A stretch of DNA of 64,000 nt from Urechidicola vernalis (GCF_031846385.1 NZ_JAVRHV010000006.1:1-64000); one strand, 5' to 3'. Positions 44,146 to 54,084 are shown, counted from the stretch's first letter. Translations and numbers: made by a program. The notes: generated by a model not told the origin, from the letters alone.

Positions 44146-46131
44146 ATGGAATTTAAACTAAAATCAGAATTTAAACCAACGGGTGATCAACCCGAAGCAA
44201 TTGCTCAATTAGTAGATGGATTGAATAATGGAGACGACAGTCAAGTTTTGCTTGGTGTTACTGGGTCTGGAAAAACGTTTACCGTTGCCAATGTGATTGA
44301 AAAAGTGGATAGACCTACTTTGGTTTTGGCACACAACAAAACATTAGCCGCCCAATTATATTCTGAGTTTAAGCAGTTCTTTCCAGACAACGCTGTTGAG
44401 TATTTCGTTTCTTATTACGATTACTACCAACCAGAAGCATACATACCTGTTACAGGTACATTTATTGAAAAAGATCTATCAATAAACGATGATATAGAAC
44501 GCATGAGAATTAGCACCTCCTCAGCCCTATTATCTGGTCGTAGAGATGTTTTAGTAGTTGCTTCAGTATCTTGTTTATACGGGATTGGAAATCCGATTGA
44601 ATTTAAAAAGAATGTAATTGAAATTGAACAGGATATGCAAATATCCAGGACTAAATTCTTACATCAACTCGTTCAAAGTTTATACTCAAGAACAGAAATG
44701 GAAATTAGCAGTGGTACTTTTAAAGTAAAGGGAGATATTGTTACTGTATATCCATCTTATGGAGATTATGCTTATCGCATACATTTCTTTGGTGATGAAA
44801 TTGAAGAAATCGAAAGTTTTGATTTACAAAACAACGAAGTAGTAGAAAAGTTTGAAAACTTAACCATTTATCCTGCCAATCTTTTTGTGACTTCGCCCGA
44901 TGTAATGCAGAATGCCATTCATCAAATTCAAGAAGATCTGATGAAACAGCATGATTATTTTAAAGAAATCGGAAAACATTTAGAAGCAAAAAGGTTAAAG
45001 GAACGGACAGAATTCGATTTAGAAATGATCCGTGAATTGGGCTATTGTTCAGGAATAGAAAACTATTCTAGATATTTAGATGGTAGAGAAGCAGGCACAA
45101 GACCGTTCTGTCTTCTAGATTATTTTCCTGATGATTATTTAATGATTATAGATGAAAGTCATGTTACCATTCCACAAACACATGCCATGTATGGTGGTGA
45201 CAGAAGTAGAAAAGAGAATTTAGTAGAATTTGGGTTTAGATTGCCTGCAGCAATGGATAATAGACCTCTAAAATTTGAAGAGTTTGAAGCCATTCAAAAC
45301 CAAACAATATATGTAAGTGCTACTCCCGCAGATTACGAACTACAGAAAACAGAAGGTCTTTTTGTTGAACAAGTAATTAGACCTACTGGGCTTTTAGATC
45401 CAATAATTGATGTAAGACCTAGTTTAAATCAAATTGATGATTTAATTGAGGAAATTCAAATAAGAGTTGAAAAAGATGAACGAACTTTAGTTACAACGTT
45501 GACTAAAAGAATGGCTGAAGAGTTAACAAAATACTTGAGTCGAATCCAAATTCGTTGTCGTTATATTCATTCTGATGTTGACACTTTGGAACGTGTTGAA
45601 ATAATGCAAGATTTAAGAAAAGGTTTATTCGATGTTTTAATTGGTGTAAACCTGTTAAGAGAAGGATTGGATTTACCAGAAGTTTCTTTGGTGGCAATTT
45701 TAGATGCAGATAAAGAAGGGTTTCTAAGAAGTCATAGATCTATAACACAAACCATTGGTCGTGCTGCAAGAAACGTTGAAGGCAAAGCTATTTTATATGC
45801 TGATAAAATTACCAACAGCATGCAATTGACAATTGATGAAACTACACGGAGAAGAGAAAAGCAAATTGCTTACAATACTGCGAACAACATAACACCTAAA
45901 CAAATTAAGAAGGCCATTGATAATTCATTGATTAAAACCAATGTATCTTCATTCCACTATGATAATTCTAACAAGGCTGCAGAAGAAGAAGCTCAATATT
46001 TATCGAAAGGAGAAATTGAACAACGTATTAGAGACAAGCGTAAATTAATGGAAGAAGCTGCAAAAGCTTTAGATTTTTTAGTTGCGGCTCAATTACGCGA
46101 TGAAATAAAAGAATTACAAACACACTTATAA
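44146..46131 (+). CDS. uvrB: excinuclease ABC subunit B
   Basis: A 661-residue UvrB, the helicase-like DNA-damage verifier of nucleotide-excision repair. Walker A GVTGSGKTFT at residues 38-47, the beta-hairpin region VSYYDYYQPEAYIP, Walker B DESHVT, helicase motifs LLREGLDLPEVSLVAILDADKEGFLRS and the C-terminal UVR domain (KRKLMEEAAKALDFLVAAQLRDEI) that binds UvrC. Complete. uvrA is 22 kb upstream; uvrC is not in this window. A strong terminator follows. Confidence 0.98.
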   Translation: MEFKLKSEFKPTGDQPEAIAQLVDGLNNGDDSQVLLGVTGSGKTFTVANVIEKVDRPTLVLAHNKTLAAQLYSEFKQFFPDNAVEYFVSYYDYYQPEAYIPVTGTFIEKDLSINDDIERMRISTSSALLSGRRDVLVVASVSCLYGIGNPIEFKKNVIEIEQDMQISRTKFLHQLVQSLYSRTEMEISSGTFKVKGDIVTVYPSYGDYAYRIHFFGDEIEEIESFDLQNNEVVEKFENLTIYPANLFVTSPDVMQNAIHQIQEDLMKQHDYFKEIGKHLEAKRLKERTEFDLEMIRELGYCSGIENYSRYLDGREAGTRPFCLLDYFPDDYLMIIDESHVTIPQTHAMYGGDRSRKENLVEFGFRLPAAMDNRPLKFEEFEAIQNQTIYVSATPADYELQKTEGLFVEQVIRPTGLLDPIIDVRPSLNQIDDLIEEIQIRVEKDERTLVTTLTKRMAEELTKYLSRIQIRCRYIHSDVDTLERVEIMQDLRKGLFDVLIGVNLLREGLDLPEVSLVAILDADKEGFLRSHRSITQTIGRAARNVEGKAILYADKITNSMQLTIDETTRRREKQIAYNTANNITPKQIKKAIDNSLIKTNVSSFHYDNSNKAAEEEAQYLSKGEIEQRIRDKRKLMEEAAKALDFLVAAQLRDEIKELQTHL

Positions 46132-46132
46132 A

Positions 46133-46161
46133 AAAAGCCGCTCAATAGTTGAGCGGCTTTT
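46133..46161. terminator. bidirectional intrinsic terminator
   Basis: AAAAGCCGCTCAA / TTGAGCGGCTTTT, 13 perfect pairs with loop TAG, with A-run and T-run on the two sides. It separates the convergent uvrB and esterase genes. Confidence 0.9.
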
Positions 46162-46166
46162 AATTC

Positions 46167-46958
46167 TTAATTCCAAACATGGTTTAACAACCAATCTTCT
46201 ACATCTGGCATATATGTTTCATATTCACATCCCGCAAAATGGTCTAAACCAGCAACACGGACAAATGTAATATCTGACCCCGCATTAATAGAACCATCGA
46301 TAAACCCCTGTGTTATTTCAACATCAAACAATTCATCTTCTTCACCATGGAAAGCATAAATAGGAATATCAAATTTTGTATATCCTCCTGAACTACTCGT
46401 ATCATAAGAACTGGCTAAGGGAATTGCCGCTGAAAATATTTCTGGAAAGAACTGAGCAAAGAAAAAACTACCGTTGCCTCCATCACTATAACCCATTACC
46501 ACAATTTTAGAAGTATCTACATCTAAAAATTGAGAAACCATATCTACTAGTGCCTGAACTTGAACTTGATTAAACTCATCATACCATTGATATCCACTAC
46601 TGTTTGGTCTAACAATATAAGGGTCTAAATTTTCCATACCTGGAAGTATCAAGCAACTTGTTGTTTTATGCGCATCTAGTAGCATATTTCTAGCGCCACC
46701 ATGCAAATCAATTATTAAAGGTCTCTTATTGGCTGAACTTGCCGATTCTGGCTGAACAATTCTAAAATTCCAGAAAACACCTTCAACCAACGATTCCAGA
46801 GCCAAATCATTAACACCATCATTAATAATTAAATTGCTAAAATCTTCTCTAACATCAGCTGCTGTTCTCGGCTCTTTAGGAGGTGTATCATCATCAGAAC
46901 TACAACTAATAACAAAAATTAAAGAAAAAAATGCAAGGCAATACAATAGGTTTTTCAT
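46167..46958 (-). CDS. lipoprotein esterase / PHB-depolymerase-like alpha/beta hydrolase
   Basis: From the ATG at 46958, 263 residues (an ATG at 47036 would prepend 26 residues before the signal peptide). Lipobox FVISC followed by SSDDD marks an outer-membrane lipoprotein. The alpha/beta hydrolase has nucleophile GYSDGG near residue 142, the acid in FHGEEDE and the His in AGLDHFAG. Oxyanion segment IDLHGGARNM. Most like PHB-depolymerase/feruloyl esterase-type enzymes; substrate unknown. It lies downstream of the aldolase but is separated by a terminator. Confidence 0.85.
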   Translation of the reverse strand: MKNLLYCLAFFSLIFVISCSSDDDTPPKEPRTAADVREDFSNLIINDGVNDLALESLVEGVFWNFRIVQPESASSANKRPLIIDLHGGARNMLLDAHKTTSCLILPGMENLDPYIVRPNSSGYQWYDEFNQVQVQALVDMVSQFLDVDTSKIVVMGYSDGGNGSFFFAQFFPEIFSAAIPLASSYDTSSSGGYTKFDIPIYAFHGEEDELFDVEITQGFIDGSINAGSDITFVRVAGLDHFAGCEYETYMPDVEDWLLNHVWN

Positions 46959-47034
46959 CTTAAAAGTATAATGATTAGATCTTAAAATTAATTCTAATCC
47001 ATTTACACTCAAAAAAATAAATGTTAAAAAAAAC

Positions 47035-47060
47035 AAAAAGCCGTGAAAATCACGGCCTTT
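47035..47060 (-). terminator. intrinsic terminator of aldolase gene
   Basis: GCCGTGA / TCACGGC with loop AAA (minus-strand reading TTT); on the minus strand it is followed by a T-run. Lies 26 bp after the aldolase stop. Confidence 0.8.
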
Positions 47061-47081
47061 ATAAATTTATGTTTTAAGGAA

Positions 47082-47735
47082 TTAGTTTCCTTCATTATAG
47101 TCTGCTAAAAACTTAGCCAATCCAATATCAGTCAATGGATGTTTTAATAAACCTTCAATGGCACTTAAAGGCCCTGTCATTACATCTGCGCCAATTTTAG
47201 CACAATCCATAATATGCATTGTATGTCTTACAGATGCCGCTAAAATTTGCGTATCAAAACCATAGTTGTCATAAATTAATCTAATCTCAGAAATTAAATT
47301 TAATCCATCAGTAGAAATATCATCTAAACGACCTATAAAAGGAGACATATATGTTGCTCCTGCTTTTGCTGCTAACAATGCTTGTCCAGCAGAAAAAATC
47401 AAGGTTACGTTTGTTTTGATTCCTTTTTCAGAAAAATACTTACATGCTTTCACCCCATCTTTAATCATAGGAATCTTCACTACAATTTGTGGATGTAAAG
47501 CAGCCAAGGCTTCACCTTCTTTAATCATTCCCTCAAAATCAGTTGAAATTACTTCAGCACTCACATCACCTTCAACAATATTACATATGTCTACGTAATG
47601 CTTTAAAATATTTTTTTGGCCGGTAATTCCTTCCTTAGCCATTAATGATGGGTTGGTCGTAACACCATCTAAAATCCCTAAGGCTTGAGCCTCTCTAATT
47701 TGATCTAAATTCGCTGTGTCAATAAAAAACTTCAT
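47082..47735 (-). CDS. fsa: transaldolase / fructose-6-phosphate aldolase-like (TalC/FSA)
   Basis: A 217-residue short transaldolase-family enzyme that forms a Schiff base. N-terminal FFIDTANLDQIREA and GVTTNPSLMAK, the active-site Lys in VVKIPM near residue 86, and AGATYMSPFIGRLDD are all present. Length fits the FSA/TalC subfamily rather than the 310-residue TalB. It could act as transaldolase of the pentose phosphate pathway or as F6P aldolase; sequence alone does not decide. A TATCTTTG -7 box lies at 47765-47772. Confidence 0.9.
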   Translation of the reverse strand: MKFFIDTANLDQIREAQALGILDGVTTNPSLMAKEGITGQKNILKHYVDICNIVEGDVSAEVISTDFEGMIKEGEALAALHPQIVVKIPMIKDGVKACKYFSEKGIKTNVTLIFSAGQALLAAKAGATYMSPFIGRLDDISTDGLNLISEIRLIYDNYGFDTQILAASVRHTMHIMDCAKIGADVMTGPLSAIEGLLKHPLTDIGLAKFLADYNEGN

Positions 47736-47764
47736 GAGTATATTTTGAGTTAAATTTTATGGTG

Positions 47765-47772
47765 CAAAGATA
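47765..47772 (-). promoter_or_regulatory. -7 promoter box of aldolase gene
   Basis: TATCTTTG on the minus strand, full match to TAnnTTTG, 29 bp before the ATG at 47735. No clear -33 element. Confidence 0.4.
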
Positions 47773-47839
47773 TGAAAAACTAACACTTTGCCACTTGATG
47801 TTTAAACAAATAAGTAAAGATTTACTAAAATTTTTCGAA

Positions 47840-48643
47840 CTACAATTTATAATGGTTCATCAATAATTTTTCATACATCCTATCCGGTAATATCCGCTTT
47901 AAAACAATGGAAAACTTCTGCATAAAATCTCCCACTTTATAATGAAGTTTCGGATTTTTAGTATTGATAATCTCATAAACCGTTTTCGCCATTTCAATTG
48001 GGTCACCTCCTTCATCTACATGCGCATCCATAAGGTCAAGGTTTAACTGGTAGTTTTCTTTATAAGCTGAATTCTCGAATATCGGCGTATGATAGCGACC
48101 ACTTGCAATACTTGTTGCAAAGTCCCCTGGTGCAACATTGGTAACATTTATTCCAAACCTTTTCGTCTCCATACTCATGGCTTCTGTAACCAATTCTAAA
48201 GCACCTTTGGTCGCAGAGTAAATTCCACGATAAGGTAAGCCCATATAACCAGCAATTGAAGTAACATTAATGATCAATCCAGATTTCTGATTTCTCATAA
48301 TTGGCAAAACCGCCTTAGCAACATCAATCGCTCCGAATAAATTCGTATCAAAAACTTTACGCATTTCATCTGTCGGTGTATCTTCAATAGGTCCAGTAAT
48401 ACCCATTCCGGCATTATTTACCAACACATCTAATCGTCCTTCTTTAGTAATGACTTCGGCAATTGCATTAGATATAGATTTCGGATTGGTAACATCCAAA
48501 GCAACTAAATTAAAAGGATGATTTTTCATATTATCAGGATTTCTACTAGTTCCATAAACTACATATCCTTTTTCCGATAAAAACTCTCCGATAGATTTTC
48601 CAATACCAGATGAACCTCCGGTTATAAATATAACTTTACTCAT
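47840..48643 (-). CDS. short-chain dehydrogenase/reductase
   Basis: A 267-residue classical SDR. The NAD(P) motif TGGSSGIGKS is at residues 8-17, NNAGMG near 86-91, and the catalytic Tyr-x-x-x-Lys in YSATKGALE near residues 155-159 with the Ser of VTSIAGYMG upstream. The C-terminal region (PDRMYEKLLMNHYK) is amphipathic. Substrate unknown; it is a single gene upstream of the aldolase, from which it is separated by 104 bp. The SRP RNA gene lies 68 bp upstream on the same strand. Confidence 0.93.
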   Translation of the reverse strand: MSKVIFITGGSSGIGKSIGEFLSEKGYVVYGTSRNPDNMKNHPFNLVALDVTNPKSISNAIAEVITKEGRLDVLVNNAGMGITGPIEDTPTDEMRKVFDTNLFGAIDVAKAVLPIMRNQKSGLIINVTSIAGYMGLPYRGIYSATKGALELVTEAMSMETKRFGINVTNVAPGDFATSIASGRYHTPIFENSAYKENYQLNLDLMDAHVDEGGDPIEMAKTVYEIINTKNPKLHYKVGDFMQKFSIVLKRILPDRMYEKLLMNHYKL

Positions 48644-48711
48644 AAGGGTAAAAATAAGTGGTTTTGATCAATAAAAAAATGAGAAAAAGAAGAAAGTTTC
48701 GGATACAAAAA

Positions 48712-48808
48712 ATGGCAAGCGACCTACATCACACTGCTACAACCTAATACCCTTGCTGCGTTCCCGCCCTGGGGGATTCAAAGGGAGCTAGTTGTGTAGG
48801 ACTTGCCG
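48712..48808 (-). ncRNA. ffs: small signal recognition particle RNA (4.5S-like)
   Basis: Minus-strand sequence folds as a long hairpin. The ends GGCAAG (48802-48807) and CTTGCC (48714-48719) pair, then CCTACA with TGTAGG. The apical part CCCCAGGGCGGGAACGCAGC has the SRP domain IV pattern (GGAA-like tetraloop and the AGCA internal loop) in the Bacteroidota form. A perfect promoter precedes it and a T-run follows the closing stem. Length about 95 nt fits the bacterial small type. It would bind Ffh in co-translational targeting. Confidence 0.88.
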
Positions 48809-48811
48809 CTG

Positions 48812-48842
48812 CAAATTTACAATCAATTTTAGCAATGGGCAA
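48812..48842 (-). promoter_or_regulatory. promoter of the SRP RNA
   Basis: On the minus strand TTG (48840-48842), 20-bp spacer and TAAATTTG (48812-48819). The predicted start site falls at the 5' end of the RNA hairpin near 48807. Confidence 0.65.
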
Positions 48843-48942
48843 CCAATTTTTATTCTTTTTTCTGTAACATTTTTAATGAACTGACTACTAATCATTTTAT
48901 AAATTAAAAAATACTTCAAACTCAAATACTTATAGTTTTTAG

Positions 48943-48950
48943 TATATTTG
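48943..48950 (+). promoter_or_regulatory. -7 promoter box of the DUF4199 operon
   Basis: TATATTTG, full TAnnTTTG match, 26 bp before the ATG at 48977. No TTG at the -33 distance. Confidence 0.4.
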
Positions 48951-48976
48951 TTCAACTAATTAAACTACTTAAAAAA

Positions 48977-49507
48977 ATGGAAAATCAAACAGTCTCTTCA
49001 AAATCAATTATGCTTAGTAAAGGTGTTATGCTTGGAATTGCTTCAATTCTGCTAGCGGTAACAGTTTATGCCTTAGGCCAGTCTTACGACCAACCCTTTT
49101 GGGCTACATTGGTAAGTATCGTTTTAACGATTGTTGTTATAGCAATGGGGTTAAAAGAGTTTAAAGCTGGTAATGGCGGGTTTCTAAAACTTGGAGAGGC
49201 GTTAAAAATTGGTCTTGGAATATCACTTATTTCAGCAATTGTTTATATCATATATTTTATGGTATTCATAAATTTTGTTGAACCTGATTTTTATACAAAC
49301 ATGTATACCATTCAAGAAAATTCATGGATTGATTCAGGAATGACCGATGAACAAATTGATGGTGCCAAGTCTATGTATGAAACGATGGCCAACCCAATGG
49401 TTACTACTGGAATTGTGTTAATTTCTAGTTTGTTTTTTGGTTTTATTACTTCGTTAATTGTAGGTTTAATTATGAAGAAGTCAAACGAAGAAGTTACTAG
49501 TATCTAG
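48977..49507 (+). CDS. DUF4199 integral membrane protein
   Basis: A 176-residue inner-membrane protein with four hydrophobic segments (about residues 13-31, 41-57, 77-100 and 140-165) and the typical family segment EFKAGNGGFLKLGEALKIGLGISLISAI. DUF4199 occurs widely in Bacteroidota and has no known function. It is followed after 13 bp by a glycosyltransferase gene, and I recall this pairing in Flavobacteriia. Confidence 0.88.
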   Translation: MENQTVSSKSIMLSKGVMLGIASILLAVTVYALGQSYDQPFWATLVSIVLTIVVIAMGLKEFKAGNGGFLKLGEALKIGLGISLISAIVYIIYFMVFINFVEPDFYTNMYTIQENSWIDSGMTDEQIDGAKSMYETMANPMVTTGIVLISSLFFGFITSLIVGLIMKKSNEEVTSI

Positions 49508-49520
49508 AAAAAAATATTAA

Positions 49521-50480
49521 ATGAATATATCTGTTGTCATTCCTTTGTTGAATGAAGACGAATCTTTAAATGAATTATACGATTGGATTGTACGAGTTGT
49601 GCAATCCAATCGTTATTCTTATGAAATCCTTTTTATTGATGATGGCTCTACCGACAACTCTTGGAAGGTAATTCAAGAATTGTCTGAAAAAGACCGCCAT
49701 GTAAAAGGAATTAAATTCCAAACAAATTATGGCAAGTCACAGGCCTTAAATGCTGGATTTAAAATTGCGCAAGGTAATGTTGTCATTACCATGGACGCTG
49801 ATTTACAAGATAGTCCAGACGAGATCCCTGAATTATATGATCTCATTACCAAAGAAGGATTTGACTTAATCTCTGGTTGGAAGAAAAAACGCTTTGATTC
49901 TAAAATTCGTAAAAATATTCCTTCTAAATTATTTAATTGGGCCGCAAGAAAAACGTCTGGATTAAAACTACATGATTTTAATTGTGGACTAAAGGCTTAT
50001 AGCAATGAGGTAGTAAAGAATGTTGATGTATATGGAGAAATGCATCGTTATATTCCGGTATTGGCTAAAAATGCAGGTTTCAATAAAATCGATGAAAAAG
50101 TTGTGCAACATCAAGCTAGAAAATACGGAGAAACTAAATTTGGAATGGACCGTTTTATCAATGGGTTCTTAGATTTAATTACAATTTGGTTTTTATCCAA
50201 ATTTGGCAAACGTCCTATGCACTTATTTGGATTATTAGGAAGTCTAATGTTCGCTGTTGGTTTCTTTTCGGCAGTTTATATTGGTGTTATGAAATTATTG
50301 CGTTTGTTCGTTTTTCATACACCTACTAAGTTAATAACTGAAAACCCTTGGTTTTATATTGCTTTAACTACTATGGTTATCGGTACGCTTTTCTTTTTAT
50401 CAGGATTTATTGGAGAACTGATATTGCGATCTAAAAGAGATGAAAGTCTTTATAAGATTAGTAAAAAGTTACACTTATAA
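49521..50480 (+). CDS. glycosyltransferase family 2 (polyprenyl-phosphate type)
   Basis: A 319-residue inverting GT2 enzyme with two C-terminal membrane helices (about residues 232-254 and 266-290). The GT-A motifs IDDGSTDNSW near 36-45 and DADLQDSPDEIPE near 89-102 are present. The layout (GT2 plus two helices) resembles DPMS/ArnC-like enzymes that load a sugar onto undecaprenyl phosphate. Partners in the same run of genes are a phosphosugar mutase and an ABC exporter, so a role in envelope glycan assembly is likely but not proven. Confidence 0.9.
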   Translation: MNISVVIPLLNEDESLNELYDWIVRVVQSNRYSYEILFIDDGSTDNSWKVIQELSEKDRHVKGIKFQTNYGKSQALNAGFKIAQGNVVITMDADLQDSPDEIPELYDLITKEGFDLISGWKKKRFDSKIRKNIPSKLFNWAARKTSGLKLHDFNCGLKAYSNEVVKNVDVYGEMHRYIPVLAKNAGFNKIDEKVVQHQARKYGETKFGMDRFINGFLDLITIWFLSKFGKRPMHLFGLLGSLMFAVGFFSAVYIGVMKLLRLFVFHTPTKLITENPWFYIALTTMVIGTLFFLSGFIGELILRSKRDESLYKISKKLHL

Positions 50481-50496
50481 TCTTTTCATAAATTTC

Positions 50497-50504
50497 TATA
50501 TTTG
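50497..50504 (+). promoter_or_regulatory. -7 promoter box of phosphosugar mutase gene
   Basis: TATATTTG, full TAnnTTTG match, 29 bp before the ATG at 50534. No clear -33 element. Confidence 0.35.
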
Positions 50505-50533
50505 TCTTTAAACTTAAGAAGTTCAACATTCCT

Positions 50534-52255
50534 ATGAATACTCAAGAAATATTAGCAAAAGCTCAAAGTTGGTTATCTGCTACATTTGATGCAGAAACGC
50601 AGCAAGAAATTCAAAACTTAATTGATAACAATCCGGATGAATTGGCGGATCGTTTTTATAAAAACACAGAATTCGGAACTGGTGGAATGCGTGGTATGAT
50701 GGGAGCAGGAACCAATCGTATAAACAAATATACCTTGGGAAGAGCCACGCAAGGCTTGTCAAATTATTTAAATCAAAATTTTCCTAATAAAGAACTAAAG
50801 GTTGTCATAGCGTACGATTGCCGTCATAATAGTCAAAAATTTGCACATATTGTTGCAAGCGTTTTTGCTGCCAATGGTATTAAGGCGTTTGTATTTGATA
50901 GTTTAAGACCAACTCCAGAACTTTCTTTTGCGGTTAGACATTTAGGTTGTGATGCAGGGATTGTTTTAACAGCATCTCATAATCCTCCAGAATATAATGG
51001 GTATAAAGTATATTGGTCAGATGGTGGTCAAATTGTTCCTCCACACGACGATAAAATAATTTCTGAAGTAAACAAGTTAGATTTTTCTGAAATAAAATAT
51101 ACAGAAGATACAAGCCTAATAGAAATAATTGGGTCTAAAGTTGATGATGCATTTATCAATGGCGCTGTGGAAAACGGAAAAATTCCATCATTGTCTAACA
51201 GGGATAATTTAAAAATTGTTTTTACTTCATTACACGGTACTTCAATAGTCTCTATGCCGGAAACATTGAAACGTGCCGGCTATACAGATGTTCATATTGT
51301 TGAAGAACAGAGAAAACCAAACGGGGATTTTCCGACAGTAGCTTCACCAAATCCTGAAGAACCTGCAGCATTAAAAATGGCAACAGATTTGGCTGATAAG
51401 ATTGGAGCAGATATTGTAATAGGAACAGATCCTGATTGTGATAGATTAGGTGTTGCTGTAAGAAATTTAAATGGCGACATAACCTTACTCAATGGGAATC
51501 AAACCATGAGCGTTATGACCGATTTCCTTATTAAAAAATGGAAAAACGAAGGTCGTTTAAACGGAAATCAATTTGTAGGTTCTACCATTGTTTCTTCAGA
51601 ATTGGTGAATAGAATTGCTGAAGGTTATGGAGTTGAAACCAAAATTGGATTGACAGGATTTAAATGGATTGCAAAAATGATTCGAGATTTTGATTCAATG
51701 GATTTTATTGGTGGTGGCGAAGAGAGTTTCGGATATATGGTAGGCGATTTTGTAAGAGATAAAGATGCTGTTACCGCTACCCTACTAGCTTGTGAAATTG
51801 CTGCTTGGGCAAAAGAAAATGGAAGTTCATTTTATAATGAATTACTAAATATATACGCCAGAAATGGTTTCTATAAAGAACACCTAATTTCAATTGTTAA
51901 AAAAGGTATGGATGGCGCCGAGCAAATCAGTAATATGATGAAAGGTATGCGCGAGAACCCCCTAACAGAAATTGATGGTGAAAAAATTGAAACTTTAAGT
52001 GATTATCAATCTTCTATTCGAAAAAATTTAATCACAGGTGAAGAAATTACAATGGACATTCCAAAATCTAACGTACTCATTTATCAAACGGAGAGTGGTA
52101 CTCGTATAGCGGCAAGACCAAGTGGTACAGAGCCTAAAATTAAATTCTATTTTAGTGTAAATACGAAGTTAGCAAATACAACTATTGCATCTCAAGTTGA
52201 GGCGGAATTAGCAGCCAAAACAGAACGTATCATTCAAGAAATGAATTTGATTTAA
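50534..52255 (+). CDS. phospho-sugar mutase (PGM/PMM superfamily)
   Basis: A 573-residue alpha-D-phosphohexomutase. Phosphoserine loop LTASHNPPEYNG near residues 144-155, metal loop GTDPDCDRLGVA, sugar loop GGGEESFGY, and phosphate loop ARPSGTEPKIK near 528-538. It interconverts hexose 1- and 6-phosphates; phosphoglucomutase, phosphomannomutase and phosphopentomutase-like activity cannot be separated. The stop overlaps the ABC transporter start by one base (TAATG), so the genes are coupled. Confidence 0.93.
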   Translation: MNTQEILAKAQSWLSATFDAETQQEIQNLIDNNPDELADRFYKNTEFGTGGMRGMMGAGTNRINKYTLGRATQGLSNYLNQNFPNKELKVVIAYDCRHNSQKFAHIVASVFAANGIKAFVFDSLRPTPELSFAVRHLGCDAGIVLTASHNPPEYNGYKVYWSDGGQIVPPHDDKIISEVNKLDFSEIKYTEDTSLIEIIGSKVDDAFINGAVENGKIPSLSNRDNLKIVFTSLHGTSIVSMPETLKRAGYTDVHIVEEQRKPNGDFPTVASPNPEEPAALKMATDLADKIGADIVIGTDPDCDRLGVAVRNLNGDITLLNGNQTMSVMTDFLIKKWKNEGRLNGNQFVGSTIVSSELVNRIAEGYGVETKIGLTGFKWIAKMIRDFDSMDFIGGGEESFGYMVGDFVRDKDAVTATLLACEIAAWAKENGSSFYNELLNIYARNGFYKEHLISIVKKGMDGAEQISNMMKGMRENPLTEIDGEKIETLSDYQSSIRKNLITGEEITMDIPKSNVLIYQTESGTRIAARPSGTEPKIKFYFSVNTKLANTTIASQVEAELAAKTERIIQEMNLI

Positions 52256-54084
52256 TGACTTATTTCAGGAAAATATTGGCATTTGCCAAGCCTTATACTA
52301 GATTTATCTGGTTAAATGTAATTTTCAACATATTATATGCCATTTTTAATGTTCTGTCTGTTTTAGGATTTATCCCAGTACTAGGAATTTTATTTGGACA
52401 GGAAAAACAGGTGTATGAAAAACCAACTTACGAAGGAATTAAGTCCATTTATAATTTTGTTCAAAACTCACTTAATTATAGGGTTACCGAAATGATGGAA
52501 AGTGGAGGGATAGACAAAGCTTTACTATTTATTTGCATTCTTTCATTCAGTTTATTTTTCTTTAAAAACTTCTTTAGATACTTAGCTTCATTTGTTCTAG
52601 CCTATTTAAGAAACGGAATTGTTAAGGATTTAAGAGATAAACTATATAGAAAAATTGTAGAATTGCCAATTGCCTATTTTTCAGAAAAGAAAAAAGGTGA
52701 TGTCATTGCCAGAATGACTTCAGACGTACAAGAAATCGAAGTTTCTTTTTTGACTTCTTTAGAAACTATAGTAAGAGAACCATTAACAATTGTATTAACC
52801 CTAGTATCTATGTTTGCTATTAGCGTTAAACTAACGCTATTTGTTTTTATTCTTTTACCTGTTTCTGGTTTTATCATATCATCTATTAGTAAAAAACTAA
52901 AAGCAAATTCGTTATTAGCACAAAAAGAAAATGGTAATTTCTTGTCTTTTATAGAAGAAACCTTAACTGGATTGAGGGTCATAAAAGGTTTTAATGCTGA
53001 GGAACGAATCGAAAATAAATTCAATAATTCCACCAAGAAGTATCGGAATTTGATGACAAGTGTATTACATAGAAAAACATTGGCGTCACCAATGAGTGAA
53101 TTCTTAGGAACAACTACGATTATCGCAATTCTATGGTTTGGTGGACGCTTGGTTTTAGGAGAAAACAGTGATATGACTCCTCAAGAATTTTTTGGATATA
53201 TAGGTTTGTTTTATTTAGTATTGAATCCTGCCAAGGCAATTGCAACAGCATATTCAAATATTCAACGAGGAGATGCTTCTGCAGAACGTATTTTAGAAGT
53301 CTTAGAAACTGAAAACACTATTGTTGATGCAAAAAATGCCATTGATAAAGGCGAATTTGAAAAATCAATTTCATTTAACAATATTTCTTTTAAATATGAA
53401 GACGAATATGTGTTAAAAGATTTTTCATTAACAGTTAATAAAGGACAAACTGTTGCCTTAGTTGGTCAGTCTGGAAGTGGTAAATCTACCATTGCAAATC
53501 TTATCACTCGATTTTATGATGTAAATAAAGGAACTATTACAATAGATGATATTGATATTAAAAATATTAGCAAGAAATCTTTAAGAGGCTTAATGGGAAT
53601 TGTAACACAAGATTCAATCCTTTTTAATGACACCATTAAAAATAATATCAGTTTAGGGGTTGAAAATCCTAATGATAAAGACATATTAGATGCGTCTTCA
53701 ATTGCCAATGCACATGAATTTATAAAAGATTTACCTGAACAATACAATACAAATATTGGAGACAGCGGAAACAAGTTATCGGGAGGTCAAAAACAACGTT
53801 TATCTATTGCTAGAGCTGTATTGAAAAATCCGCCAATAATGGTTCTTGATGAAGCGACTTCTGCGTTGGATACTGAAAGTGAACAATTGGTACAATTGGC
53901 CTTAGAAAAAATGATGCAAAATAGAACTTCGTTGGTTATTGCTCACAGACTCTCTACCATTCAGAAAGCTGATAAGATTGTTGTATTGAAAAAAGGTAAA
54001 ATTGTTGAACAAGGAAAACACGAAGAATTACTGGCCTTAAATGGCACGTATCATAAATTAGTAACCATGCAATCTTTAGCCTAA
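52255..54084 (+). CDS. MsbA-like ABC transporter (permease and ATPase)
   Basis: A 609-residue half transporter with six membrane helices (about residues 20-340) fused to an ABC ATPase (about 365-600). Walker A VGQSGSGKST, Q-loop TQDS, signature LSGGQKQRLS, Walker B IMVLDEATSALDT and H-loop AHRLS are complete, so it is active. It resembles MsbA/lipid or lipopolysaccharide exporters; the neighbouring glycosyltransferase and mutase support an envelope lipid or glycan substrate, by inference. It overlaps both neighbours by 1 bp. Confidence 0.93.
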   Translation: MTYFRKILAFAKPYTRFIWLNVIFNILYAIFNVLSVLGFIPVLGILFGQEKQVYEKPTYEGIKSIYNFVQNSLNYRVTEMMESGGIDKALLFICILSFSLFFFKNFFRYLASFVLAYLRNGIVKDLRDKLYRKIVELPIAYFSEKKKGDVIARMTSDVQEIEVSFLTSLETIVREPLTIVLTLVSMFAISVKLTLFVFILLPVSGFIISSISKKLKANSLLAQKENGNFLSFIEETLTGLRVIKGFNAEERIENKFNNSTKKYRNLMTSVLHRKTLASPMSEFLGTTTIIAILWFGGRLVLGENSDMTPQEFFGYIGLFYLVLNPAKAIATAYSNIQRGDASAERILEVLETENTIVDAKNAIDKGEFEKSISFNNISFKYEDEYVLKDFSLTVNKGQTVALVGQSGSGKSTIANLITRFYDVNKGTITIDDIDIKNISKKSLRGLMGIVTQDSILFNDTIKNNISLGVENPNDKDILDASSIANAHEFIKDLPEQYNTNIGDSGNKLSGGQKQRLSIARAVLKNPPIMVLDEATSALDTESEQLVQLALEKMMQNRTSLVIAHRLSTIQKADKIVVLKKGKIVEQGKHEELLALNGTYHKLVTMQSLA